Shown: positions 16,352 to 24,998 of the stretch, one piece after another | How positions within the stretch are numbered: the stretch's first letter is position 1 | Layout: each line of letters starts with the position of its first letter | From: CBDDKU01 sp965230375 | GTDB lineage: Bacteria; Bacteroidota; Bacteroidia; Flavobacteriales_D; Cryomorphaceae | Length of the DNA stretch: 64,000 nucleotides | NCBI GenBank assembly: GCA_965230375.1 | Contig: CBDDKU010000012.1 | Location: 282,872 to 346,871 of the forward strand | Direction: 5' to 3' | Notes under the pieces: generated by a model | Database searches by the model: none | What the model was told of the DNA's origin: nothing | Seen by the model: the letters and a program-made list of their open reading frames with translations, nothing else | Position numbers and translations under genes: made by a program

Positions 16352-19045
16352 TTAGTCGTACTTCGCATCAAAAAATGCTTTGTATACGTCTGTGTTTTTA
16401 TTCCGGAACAGGACCGTAAAATTCTTTGTCGTGATTACGAACTTGTCGTGGTTCTTTCGGTTGATTTCCTTCAAAAGACCAGAGTCTGTGTAAAACGAGT
16501 TGTAATACCTCATCGCTTCTTCTTTATTCTCGAAGCTTCGTACTATAATGATCTGGTGGTCTTTGTCGATGAAACTATTTGTTATTCTCAAGTTTTCAGA
16601 CCTGAAGTACTCCGTATTGAAATCAGAAATTGTATTCTTCAACTCTGTGGCGTCATCTTCAGTTTTGGCAAACACCAAGGCAAAGAAGTGCTCAGACCCA
16701 TCATCTTCTTTAAACATGCTGAAGTCTACATCGCTTGGAGCCGCGCCACTTGTTGCCGCAGGATCATCTCCTGCTGGGTTGTCTGCGGTGTCGTCAGAAT
16801 CTTGAGGTGTTTCACCACGAGCCAATCGGGCTTTTGCACTATTCAATTCTCCGAGGAGTTCGGCAGCTTTATCTGCTTCTGGTGTTCCTCTGAACTTTGC
16901 TATGATTTCACGAAGAATTTCTTCAAAGGCATCGGCGCTTTTCTGCGCTCCGATTGTAAGGGCCTTGATCAAATAATACTTCGCTAAGAAACTATTATCA
17001 GGCTCTTCATTAATAATCGTGTTGCAGGTGACAAGTACATCGGAGTACTGCCTACGATTAAACTTCTTGTACGTCTGTTCGTATTTCTCTTTTTCATCTT
17101 CGTAACGCTGGTTTTTAGCCGTCACGTAGTTGGGGTCCAATATGAGCTTAGCAAATTCACTGTCGGGATAATCAGCTAGGATCACGTTTTTGTAGTAATC
17201 CGAATTGTCTTTAAACCCGGTGCCCACGAACCCACCTTTTTCCTCTTTCTGAACGTAAATCCGATACAGCTGGTAGTAGGCTGGAAGGGCAGTTGCGCTC
17301 GTGTCGTATTCGTTGGTTATTCTCAAGAACGACTCGATAGCATTGTCGTCGTCTTTAAGCTTTTCAGCGTAAATGGTACCAATGGCGTACAATGCCTTGA
17401 TTATGTCGTTGTGGGCGCTCGTCAGAGCCGTGTCTGATAGAGGCAGCTCACTTAAATACTCATCAAGGGACTTAACGTTCGACTCTTGTTGACCCAAGTT
17501 GGCTAAAAGCGAATCGCTATCGGCACCTAAGTCTCCGCTGTTGTCTACAAATTCATTTCGGGTAGATCGCCGCCAATTGTCCTCCAGTTTTCGGGAGCCC
17601 CATTTTCTTTGGAACTCTTGATAACCGCTAGAAAGGGTAGCTGTATTGTAAAAGTACCAGGTCCGTCCCCCACTACCAGAGCCTTTTCTGGAAGGCGGAG
17701 CATTCTGCATACGCTCCAGAGCATCCATTTCAGCCTGGCGCTGTGCTTCCTCTTCTTCTTCCAGCTGGGCGATCATTTTCAATAGCTTCTTATCCCTGTC
17801 CTTCTCGTCCATGGTGGCAAGAGAAATAACGCTGTCGTTGTACTCCACAATTTGAATATTGGTCACGAGCTCATTAAGGGAAGCTCCAGTTGCGAGTATA
17901 ATGTGATAGTCAGGATAGTCTTCTGGCAAAAATGTAGCCGTGCTGTCGTAATAGTTTTTAGCTAGAACGTATTCTCGTTCCACAAAATAAATTTCCGCCA
18001 GCCTTAAATACGTGCGCCCTTTCTGTCGCGGATTATTAATGCTTTTGGCAGCTGAAGTTTGGAGAAGGCTAATACCCTCTTCAATATTTTGGTCGGCCAG
18101 CTCAATCTCGGCCAGTGCGTAGTATATCTGATCGTAATAGTCAACGTTCTTATCGTCCTTGGCCATATCCCAGAGCATCTTCTTGATCTGGCTAGCGTCT
18201 AGCTTCCGATCATAGGAGAGGGCTTGATTGATGCGAGCATAAAACTCCATTTCATAATCTGGTCGCAGCTTTACAACTTTTGCAAACCCATCAATAGCGT
18301 CTTTGGATTTGTTAAGGTGTTGATTTACCTGAGCATATATAAAAGTCAAGCGTGCCTTCATGTCTTTGTCCTTGGTCATGCGCGCAGCATTATCAAGGTG
18401 TAGCAAGGCTTCTTCATAACGCTCTTGGCGGAGGTATAGATCAGCATAAACCGTTTCTAGCTGAGCAAGAAAGTCTTTTGGCTTGTCTGTGGCCTTGCTT
18501 TTTTCAGCTGTGGTAAGCGTTGTTGCCGCTTTCCCGTAGCGTTGTTCTTCTATATATGTTCTCGCCGACCAAAGTGCAGCATAGTGCCTCGTCTCTTGAT
18601 CCTTGTACTTTTTGGAAACGTAGCTGAACATTTCCTGGGCTGTAGCAAATTTGCCTTTGTAATAATTAGCCTTACCCATCAAGAAGAAAGTCTCATCAAT
18701 CCACTTGTTGTGCTCCGAGCGCTTGATCTCCATAGAATGACGATCGATGATCGTCGAACACTTTTCTATGATCTCATCCATCGATGGGGTCAGGTTTTTT
18801 TGACCTTCATCATCAGGAATGATATACACAGGCAGTATTTCGTGGTAATCGTCTTGCTTGTTTGTCCAGAGTTCCAACTCAGTGAGCCGCATGATTTCAT
18901 TGGCATTGAAGTACCAATTGTAATGCGATGTGGTATTGTGATACAGGCGGTTGGTAAAGCCCGACTTCTCTTTTGAGCACGAAACAGCCACTAGAGCAAA
19001 AACAAGAATGCTCAGGACAACCTTATATGATCTCCATTTTTTCAA
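16352..19045 (-). CDS. sprE: SprE/PorW-like T9SS TPR lipoprotein
   Basis: This 897-residue protein begins with a lipoprotein signal (FALVAVSC, Cys23). The conserved N-terminal region follows (RLYHNTTSHYNWYFNANE, then a DDYHEILPVY segment), which I recognise from the SprE/PorW family of gliding and T9SS lipoproteins. Residues about 120-720 are TPR-like helical repeats (for example RYGKAATTLTTAEK and RYEEALLHLDNAAR). There is a low-complexity linker near 450-475 and an Asp/Ala/Pro-rich linker near 760-785. A conserved C-terminal alpha/beta domain carries the segment NFTVLFRNKNTDVYKAFFD. The family connects T9SS components at the periplasm and is needed for secretion. It heads an operon-like block with bactofilin, AtpZ and atp genes. 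The family call is by remembered features and needs a database search. Confidence 0.75.
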   Translation of the reverse strand: MKKWRSYKVVLSILVFALVAVSCSKEKSGFTNRLYHNTTSHYNWYFNANEIMRLTELELWTNKQDDYHEILPVYIIPDDEGQKNLTPSMDEIIEKCSTIIDRHSMEIKRSEHNKWIDETFFLMGKANYYKGKFATAQEMFSYVSKKYKDQETRHYAALWSARTYIEEQRYGKAATTLTTAEKSKATDKPKDFLAQLETVYADLYLRQERYEEALLHLDNAARMTKDKDMKARLTFIYAQVNQHLNKSKDAIDGFAKVVKLRPDYEMEFYARINQALSYDRKLDASQIKKMLWDMAKDDKNVDYYDQIYYALAEIELADQNIEEGISLLQTSAAKSINNPRQKGRTYLRLAEIYFVEREYVLAKNYYDSTATFLPEDYPDYHIILATGASLNELVTNIQIVEYNDSVISLATMDEKDRDKKLLKMIAQLEEEEEAQRQAEMDALERMQNAPPSRKGSGSGGRTWYFYNTATLSSGYQEFQRKWGSRKLEDNWRRSTRNEFVDNSGDLGADSDSLLANLGQQESNVKSLDEYLSELPLSDTALTSAHNDIIKALYAIGTIYAEKLKDDDNAIESFLRITNEYDTSATALPAYYQLYRIYVQKEEKGGFVGTGFKDNSDYYKNVILADYPDSEFAKLILDPNYVTAKNQRYEDEKEKYEQTYKKFNRRQYSDVLVTCNTIINEEPDNSFLAKYYLIKALTIGAQKSADAFEEILREIIAKFRGTPEADKAAELLGELNSAKARLARGETPQDSDDTADNPAGDDPAATSGAAPSDVDFSMFKEDDGSEHFFALVFAKTEDDATELKNTISDFNTEYFRSENLRITNSFIDKDHQIIIVRSFENKEEAMRYYNSFYTDSGLLKEINRKNHDKFVITTKNFTVLFRNKNTDVYKAFFDAKYD

Positions 19046-19086
19046 ACCCTCAATCTTATTTGGGTATTCCTTAAACTACAAGGATG

Positions 19087-19094
19087 CAAAAATA
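19087..19094 (-). promoter_or_regulatory. putative -7 promoter element of sprE-bactofilin block
   Basis: TATTTTTG on the minus strand matches TAnnTTTG and lies 41 bases before the sprE-like start. The best upstream TTG is 14 bases away, shorter than the usual spacing of about 19-21, so the -33 part is weak. Confidence 0.35.
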
Positions 19095-19176
19095 TTGCAA
19101 ATTTCTCACAACTTCGGTATGACCTCTTCTAAGAAAGCCTAATATTTTCGGATATTTACGGCCCTAAAGCGAGTTC

Positions 19177-20070
19177 ATGGCGAAGGAATCACCCAAAGAA
19201 CGTAAGCGAATCATAAAGAAACTGCGCAATCGGTACCGCCTTGTGGTGATGAACGATACGACTTTTGATGAGCGATTTTCTGCTTTCCTCACGCCTTTGA
19301 ACGTGATTTCCGGAATTACTCTAGCCTTTCTAGTCATGGCGAGCTTCGTTCTAGTCCTCATCGTTTTTACTCCACTTCGAGAATACATTCCGGGATATGG
19401 AGACACCGAGACTCGGCTAAACGCCCTGGCTGCTGCTGTAAAGGCCGATTCGCTGGAGAAGGCTCAAGAGCAATATGCCAATTATTTCGATAATGTTCAC
19501 CGTGTGCTGACTGGTGAAGTTGGTAATGACTCTTTGGATATTGAGGATGAGATGGAGAGTAAGAACTACGGAAATCTCGATTTTTCGACTTCCACTGAAG
19601 ACTCTGTATTGCGCCAGTCCATTGAGTCACAAGAACGGTATGCCTTGCTAGATAATGCCCAGAGCAAATCAAACGTGGTAGGATTACCCGGTGTTCTATT
19701 CTTTCAACCGATGAAGGGAACCGTAACAGATGGATTTGACGCAAGCATCAAACATTACGGCGTAGATATTACTGCTCGAGAAGGTGAGCCGATTATGTCA
19801 GTCTATGATGGAGTTGTAGTCTTTTCTTCATTTACTTCAGATGGAGGGTACGTTATTCAGGTGCAGCATCCCAATAACCTTATCTCGATTTACAAGCACA
19901 ACTCTGTGCTTCTAAAAGAAGTTGGTGAGCAAGTGAAAGCTGGTGAGACGATAGCCATTATTGGAAACACTGGAAAGTACACTGATGGGCCACACCTTCA
20001 TTTCGAGCTTTGGCACAACGGTAGCCCTGTTGATCCGCAAGAATATATAGCCTTTACTTCTGAGTCATGA
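19177..20070 (+). CDS. M23 family metallopeptidase, membrane-anchored
   Basis: This 297-residue protein has one membrane helix (about 44-65) after a basic cytosolic segment. A stalk with the family-typical FTPLREYIPGY (64-74) precedes a LytM/M23 domain (about 170-290). Zinc ligands His193 and Asp197 (HYGVD) and His275 (GPHLHFE, 271-277), and the accessory His241, are all in place, so it is likely an active peptidoglycan endopeptidase acting in the periplasm. It is divergent from the SprE-like gene and its stop overlaps the GH3 start (ATGA, 20067-20070). Substrate bond is unknown; activity is inferred from intact ligands. Confidence 0.93.
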   Translation: MAKESPKERKRIIKKLRNRYRLVVMNDTTFDERFSAFLTPLNVISGITLAFLVMASFVLVLIVFTPLREYIPGYGDTETRLNALAAAVKADSLEKAQEQYANYFDNVHRVLTGEVGNDSLDIEDEMESKNYGNLDFSTSTEDSVLRQSIESQERYALLDNAQSKSNVVGLPGVLFFQPMKGTVTDGFDASIKHYGVDITAREGEPIMSVYDGVVVFSSFTSDGGYVIQVQHPNNLISIYKHNSVLLKEVGEQVKAGETIAIIGNTGKYTDGPHLHFELWHNGSPVDPQEYIAFTSES

Positions 20071-21560
20071 GCATTAAGCGATATCTAAGTAAGCTAGTCG
20101 CTCAGCGGACTAAAAAGAAGGTGAATCAATGGAAGTCAAATGCTATTGACTGCCAAAACGATACTTTAAGCACCATCGTTAAATCTGCCAAGAATACAGC
20201 GTTCGGGGTAGACCACGATTTTTCGAGCATCCAGAATTATGAAGAGTTTAAAAGGCTCGTTCCGGTTAGAGACTACGAAGGGCTCCGTTCCTATCTGGAT
20301 AGAATGGTGAATGGTGAATCGGATGTAGTATGGCCTGGGAAGCCAATATACCTATCGAAAACCTCAGGTACCACATCGGGTGCTAAGTACATCCCGATTT
20401 CGAAGGAATCCATGAATCATCACATCGTTGCTGCGCGAGATGCCCTTCTGCTCTATATCGCTCAGACTGGAAACACTTCTTTCGTAGATGGAAAGATGAT
20501 TTTCTTGCAAGGAAGCCCGAAACTAAGCAAGAAGAATGGAATTGATGTTGGCCGTCTATCCGGGATTGTTGCGCATCATGTACCAAAGTATCTTCAGAAG
20601 AACCGGCTGCCGTCTTTTGAGACCAATTGCATAGAAGATTGGGAAACAAAGGTGGATGCTGTTATTGACGAAACCCTGGACCAACGAATGACATTGATTT
20701 CGGGGATTCCGAGTTGGGTGCAGCACTATTTTGAGCGAATTCTGGAGCGCACAGGTAAGGAAACCATTTCAGATGTTTTTCCCGATTTCAGCTTGTTTGT
20801 ATACGGCGGTGTCAATTTTGGTCCTTACAAACCGCACTTCAAGCGATTGATAGGAAAGAAGGTTGATAGCATCGAAACCTATCCAGCGAGTGAAGGCTTT
20901 ATAGCCTTTCAGGATGACCAAAACGATGAAGCCCTCTTACTCAATGTAGATGCCGGAATCTTTTTTGAATTTATCCCAGCCGAGGATTTTCACAATGAAT
21001 CCCCAAGAAGACTGAGATTAGAAGATGTTGAAATCGGTCAGAACTACGCCCTCGTGATGTCAACCAATGCAGGGCTTTGGGCATACAGCATCGGCGATAC
21101 AGTCAAGTTTACTTCCATTGACCCTTACAAAATAGTTGTTACGGGAAGAATCAAGCACTTTACTTCGGCATTTGGTGAGCACGTGATTGCGGAGGAAGTT
21201 GAAGGCGCTATGAACGATGTTGCCAGTAAGTATGGTGCTGAGATCATTGAGTTCACGGTCGCTCCCCAGCTGAGCCCCGATGATGGTTTACCTTATCATG
21301 AGTGGCTTATTTCATTCGCAAAGCTGCCTAAAGATATGGTTGGGTTTTCATCAGAACTCGATGAGTCCATGCAGACTCGGAATATCTACTACGCTGATCT
21401 AATTAAAGGAAAGATATTAAGGCCATTGGTGGTGACTAACCTGGGAGGAGATGCGTTTAACAACTACATGAAAAGCCAAGGAAAATTAGGTGGTCAAAAC
21501 AAAGTGCCCAGATTGAGTAATGATCGAAAAATTGCAGATAAACTCAGGGAGTGGATGTGA
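20067..21560 (+). CDS. GH3 family acyl-adenylate-forming protein
   Basis: This 497-residue protein matches the GH3 auxin-responsive promoter family found in plants and widely in Bacteroidota. The ATP-binding motif TSGTTSGAKYIP is at 99-110, a YGGVNFGPYKPHF segment lies mid-protein, and a YPASEG motif is near 273. Plant members conjugate amino acids to acyl acids through an adenylate; bacterial members have no well-known substrate. It overlaps the M23 peptidase by 4 bases, so the two are coupled. The biological role here is unknown. Confidence 0.88.
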   Translation: MSIKRYLSKLVAQRTKKKVNQWKSNAIDCQNDTLSTIVKSAKNTAFGVDHDFSSIQNYEEFKRLVPVRDYEGLRSYLDRMVNGESDVVWPGKPIYLSKTSGTTSGAKYIPISKESMNHHIVAARDALLLYIAQTGNTSFVDGKMIFLQGSPKLSKKNGIDVGRLSGIVAHHVPKYLQKNRLPSFETNCIEDWETKVDAVIDETLDQRMTLISGIPSWVQHYFERILERTGKETISDVFPDFSLFVYGGVNFGPYKPHFKRLIGKKVDSIETYPASEGFIAFQDDQNDEALLLNVDAGIFFEFIPAEDFHNESPRRLRLEDVEIGQNYALVMSTNAGLWAYSIGDTVKFTSIDPYKIVVTGRIKHFTSAFGEHVIAEEVEGAMNDVASKYGAEIIEFTVAPQLSPDDGLPYHEWLISFAKLPKDMVGFSSELDESMQTRNIYYADLIKGKILRPLVVTNLGGDAFNNYMKSQGKLGGQNKVPRLSNDRKIADKLREWM

Positions 21561-21629
21561 TTTAGATCGTTCTATCCAACTCCATTTAAGTGAGCAAAAA
21601 AACAGTCGATTTCCCTAAGGACAAACTCA

Positions 21630-21637
21630 TATCTTTG
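21630..21637 (+). promoter_or_regulatory. -7 element of dxr, very close to the start codon
   Basis: TATCTTTG matches TAnnTTTG exactly and ends 8 bases before the dxr ATG. With a start site about 7 bases after the element, the mRNA would be leaderless or nearly so. No clear -33 TTTG is seen. Confidence 0.5.
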
Positions 21638-21645
21638 CAGACTTC

Positions 21646-22821
21646 ATGAGCGAAAATTCAAAGAGAAATATTGCCATTCTTGGCTCAACGGGTTCGATTG
21701 GAACTCAGGCTCTCGATGTTATCGAGCAGAACCAAGATACATTTGGCGTAGAAGTGCTTTCGGCTCGAACCAACGCAGAACTCTTAGCCAAACAAGCCTT
21801 GAATTTCAAGCCTAATGCAGTGGTGATTAGTGACGAGTCGAAGTACAAGTGGCTTAAGGACCAGCTTTTTGATGAAGGAATAAAAGTTTACTGCGGAGAA
21901 GAAGCCTTGGCAAGTATCTGTGAGATGGAAGGTATAGACTTGGTGCTTACCGCTCTTGTTGGATTTTCTGGCGTAAGACCTACCATGGCCGCGATTCAGG
22001 CGGGGAAGCACATTGCTTTGGCGAATAAAGAAACACTGGTAGTTGCCGGTGACTTGATCACAAAGGCTGCACAAGAGAAAGGGGTAAACATTTATCCAGT
22101 CGATTCAGAACATTCAGCGATATTTCAATGTCTGGCTGGTGAGTTTCACAATCCCATAGAAAAGATCTACCTCACAGCCAGCGGCGGTCCGTTTCGTGGC
22201 ATGACCCGCGACCAGCTGGCAGGAGTAAAACCAAAGCAAGCGCTGAAGCACCCAAACTGGGATATGGGAGCGAAGGTGACCATTGATTCCGCGTCTTTGA
22301 TGAACAAAGGGCTCGAAGTCATTGAAGCCAAGTGGCTCTTTGGACTACGTCCCGATCAGATCGATGTGGTGGTTCACGCACAATCCATTCTGCACAGCAT
22401 CGTGCAATTCGAAGATGGTAGCATGAAAGCCCAAATGGGACTTCCCGATATGAAGCTGCCCATTCAATACGCACTTGGATATCCAAATCGATTGAAGTCC
22501 GAATTCCCGCGATTCGATTTTATGAACTATCCTTCCTTGACCTTTGAACAACCGGATAGAGAAACATTCAGGAATTTAGATCTGGCTTTTGACTCTATGA
22601 ATAAAGGAGGTAATATGCCTTGCGTGCTGAATGCCGCAAATGAAATAGCCGTTGAGGCTTTTTTGAAAGAAGAATTGGGCTTCTTGGAAATGTCTGATCT
22701 GATAAGTGAGTGCATGGCTAAAGCGACATTTGTCCAGAAGCCCAGCATTGAAGATTACATAGAAATAGATGCAGAAACTAGAAGGTCTGCAAAAGAGATA
22801 TTGAGTGGGCTAAAGGCCTAA
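21646..22821 (+). CDS. dxr: 1-deoxy-D-xylulose 5-phosphate reductoisomerase
   Basis: This 391-residue protein has the NADPH-binding loop GSTGSIGTQ (13-21), the metal/substrate motif VDSEHSAIFQC, the flexible-loop segment TASGGPFRG and the SLMNKGLE motif: the full set of DXR signatures, at the usual length (about 390-400). It converts 1-deoxy-D-xylulose 5-phosphate to 2-C-methyl-D-erythritol 4-phosphate, the second (committed) step of the MEP isoprenoid pathway. So this organism makes isoprenoids by the MEP route. rseP follows after 8 bases, a common dxr-rseP pairing in bacteria. Confidence 0.98.
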   Translation: MSENSKRNIAILGSTGSIGTQALDVIEQNQDTFGVEVLSARTNAELLAKQALNFKPNAVVISDESKYKWLKDQLFDEGIKVYCGEEALASICEMEGIDLVLTALVGFSGVRPTMAAIQAGKHIALANKETLVVAGDLITKAAQEKGVNIYPVDSEHSAIFQCLAGEFHNPIEKIYLTASGGPFRGMTRDQLAGVKPKQALKHPNWDMGAKVTIDSASLMNKGLEVIEAKWLFGLRPDQIDVVVHAQSILHSIVQFEDGSMKAQMGLPDMKLPIQYALGYPNRLKSEFPRFDFMNYPSLTFEQPDRETFRNLDLAFDSMNKGGNMPCVLNAANEIAVEAFLKEELGFLEMSDLISECMAKATFVQKPSIEDYIEIDAETRRSAKEILSGLKA

Positions 22822-22829
22822 CATGAGCT

Positions 22830-24155
22830 ATGAGCGAATTAACAATCAAGATACTTCAATTTGTCATGAGCCTGTCCTTGCTGGTGGTGCTACATGAACT
22901 GGGACATTTTATTCCTGCAAGACTTTTCAAGACCCGAGTAGAGAAGTTTTACCTCTTCTTCGACCCGTGGTTTTCTCTTTTTAAGTTCAAAAAAGGCGAT
23001 ACGGAATACGGTATCGGGTGGCTGCCGCTTGGGGGATATGTGAAAATCTCCGGTATGGTGGATGAATCAATGGACACAGAGCAGCTCAAATCGGAGCCAA
23101 AGCCCTGGGAATTCCGTGCAAAGCCGGCATGGCAGAGACTGATCATTATGATTGGTGGAGTTGTAGTCAATGTTATCCTGGCCTTTGTGATATACGCTAT
23201 GATGCTTTTCACCTGGGGCAAATCTTACATCCCTAATGAAAATCTAACCTTCGGGGTTTACGCTGATTCTCTCATTCAATCTTATGGGGTTGAGAATGGC
23301 GACAGGATAGTTTCGATTGGAGATATTACTCCAAAAACGTTGTCAATAGTGAATCAGGAGATTTTATTTGGAGATGCAAGAGATCTGGTTGTTGAACGAG
23401 ATGGCAGACAAATCCAAGTTACTCTGCCAGATGATATTGATCAGCTGATTCTAGCTTCTGGAAAAGAATCCATTTTGAGCGAAGCTTATCCAGCACAAGT
23501 AGACTCCATAGTGAAGGGGCTGAGTGCCGATAAAGCGGGCCTTGTTGAAGGCGACAAGTTTGTTTCACTCGACGATCGTGATGTTTCAATTTACCAAGCT
23601 TTGATTACTTCGCTCTACGAGAAGAAAGGACAAAGTGTAGACCTAGTGGTGGAGCGAAATGGGCAGCCTGTTGAGGTAACCGCCCAAGTCGACTCGCTAG
23701 GTAAGCTGGGCTTTTATAATGTAGACCCCAGACAGTACTTTGATATTGCCACACAGGAGTTTGGATTTTTAGAAAGTTTTCCGGCTGGTGTAAACGAAGG
23801 AGTAAATATCATGGTGAGCTATGTGCGATCGCTCAAATTGGTATTTAGTTCGGAAGGAGTTAAGAAGATCGGTGGATTTGGAACATTGACGAAGCTGTTT
23901 CCAACTACATGGGATTGGCAGCGATTTTGGAATATGACGGCTTTTCTGTCAATAATTCTCGCTGTGATGAATATTCTCCCCATTCCAGCGCTAGATGGAG
24001 GCCATGTTATGTTCCTTTTATATGAGATGATTACCGGTCGAGAGCCGGGGCAGAAATTCCTTGAGTATGCCCAACTGGCGGGGATAGCGATCTTATTGAC
24101 GCTCATGCTTTACGCCAATGGTATGGATGTGTATCGATGGTTTACAGGACAATAG
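22830..24155 (+). CDS. rseP: RIP metalloprotease RseP (site-2 protease)
   Basis: This 441-residue protein has the S2P active site HELGH (22-26) in the first membrane helix and the Asp ligand in NILPIPALDGGH near residue 390. Between them lie PDZ-like regions (about 130-310), and four membrane segments are predicted in total. It cleaves transmembrane substrates within the inner membrane; in other bacteria these are anti-sigma factors and signal-peptide remnants. It directly follows dxr. No sigma/anti-sigma pair is adjacent; a FecR protein lies 37 kb away in this window. Two PDZ domains, as in E. coli RseP, are likely but not clearly delimited. Confidence 0.95.
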   Translation: MSELTIKILQFVMSLSLLVVLHELGHFIPARLFKTRVEKFYLFFDPWFSLFKFKKGDTEYGIGWLPLGGYVKISGMVDESMDTEQLKSEPKPWEFRAKPAWQRLIIMIGGVVVNVILAFVIYAMMLFTWGKSYIPNENLTFGVYADSLIQSYGVENGDRIVSIGDITPKTLSIVNQEILFGDARDLVVERDGRQIQVTLPDDIDQLILASGKESILSEAYPAQVDSIVKGLSADKAGLVEGDKFVSLDDRDVSIYQALITSLYEKKGQSVDLVVERNGQPVEVTAQVDSLGKLGFYNVDPRQYFDIATQEFGFLESFPAGVNEGVNIMVSYVRSLKLVFSSEGVKKIGGFGTLTKLFPTTWDWQRFWNMTAFLSIILAVMNILPIPALDGGHVMFLLYEMITGREPGQKFLEYAQLAGIAILLTLMLYANGMDVYRWFTGQ

Positions 24156-24206
24156 CGAAACTTTATTTGACGTTTGGCGTATTTATTGGACTGACGTGAA
24201 ATAATC

Positions 24207-24581
24207 ATGGTAGAAAAAGAAATCGATATTGAAAATTTGAAGGCCATTTCCAATGGTGATCAGGCATTCTTTGTCGAAATCTTACAGCTTTATTTGGAGC
24301 GAACCACTCAGGACATTGAGGAACTTCAAAAAGCATTTGACCAAAAGGATTATGAGACGATTCAATTTATTGCACATCGCATGAGATCAGCTGCAGTTCC
24401 ATTAGGTATTAAGAATCTATTGATTCATCTGAAAAAAATGGAGCTCGATCTAAAAGGTGGGAAGATCAACGAAGTAGATAACGATATTGATCGTATTTTA
24501 GACTTGGCGAGAAAAGCTTTAATTGAAGTGTCACAAGAATTAAGTGCCACGTCTTTGAAAGATGAACTCAAATTGAAATAG
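24207..24581 (+). CDS. Hpt domain protein
   Basis: This 124-residue protein is a single histidine phosphotransfer domain. The phosphorylated residue is likely His57 in IAHRMRSAAVPLG, matching the Hpt pattern H-(K/R)-x-(K/R)-[SGA]. The rest is a helical bundle. It would relay phosphate between a hybrid kinase and a response regulator in the cytosol. The gene is followed by a lone receiver protein after 2 bases, so the two form a small phosphorelay module without a kinase. Confidence 0.88.
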   Translation: MVEKEIDIENLKAISNGDQAFFVEILQLYLERTTQDIEELQKAFDQKDYETIQFIAHRMRSAAVPLGIKNLLIHLKKMELDLKGGKINEVDNDIDRILDLARKALIEVSQELSATSLKDELKLK

Positions 24582-24583
24582 CC

Positions 24584-24964
24584 GTGAATATCCCTACAGA
24601 AGATTCGATCCTACTAGTTGATGACGAAGTAATCACACTGAAGATTACGCGCAAGTTGCTAACAGACAGCGGCTATGATGTGAGCATCGCCAAGAGCTCT
24701 TCCGAAGCGATGGAACAATTGTCAAACAAACATTTTGATCTGGTCATTGTTGATATTTCAATGCCATCAATCAGCGGGTTTGACCTAATCCAACTCATGC
24801 AAAGCTTCAACTATACCGTACCGGTTATCTTTTTGAGCAATAACGACAATGAGTGGACCAAGGAAGAAGCCAAAAATATTGGAGCACTTCGATTCGTGAG
24901 TAAGGAGAAAGAGTTCAACTTTTTGCCTTCCATTGTAAAAGACATTCTCGAGCGGGTAAACTAA
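24584..24964 (+). CDS. single-domain response regulator (receiver)
   Basis: This 126-residue receiver starts at GTG. It keeps all canonical residues: Asp13-Asp14, phospho-acceptor Asp57 (in LVIVDISMP), Ser85 in FLS, and Lys107 in FVSK. There is no output domain, so it acts by protein interaction (CheY/Spo0F-like) or passes phosphate to the adjacent Hpt. GTG is two bases after the Hpt stop, indicating coupled translation. Confidence 0.9.
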   Translation: MNIPTEDSILLVDDEVITLKITRKLLTDSGYDVSIAKSSSEAMEQLSNKHFDLVIVDISMPSISGFDLIQLMQSFNYTVPVIFLSNNDNEWTKEEAKNIGALRFVSKEKEFNFLPSIVKDILERVN

Positions 24965-24998
24965 CCTGAACATTGAAAATTGCTCATCTTTGCCCTTC

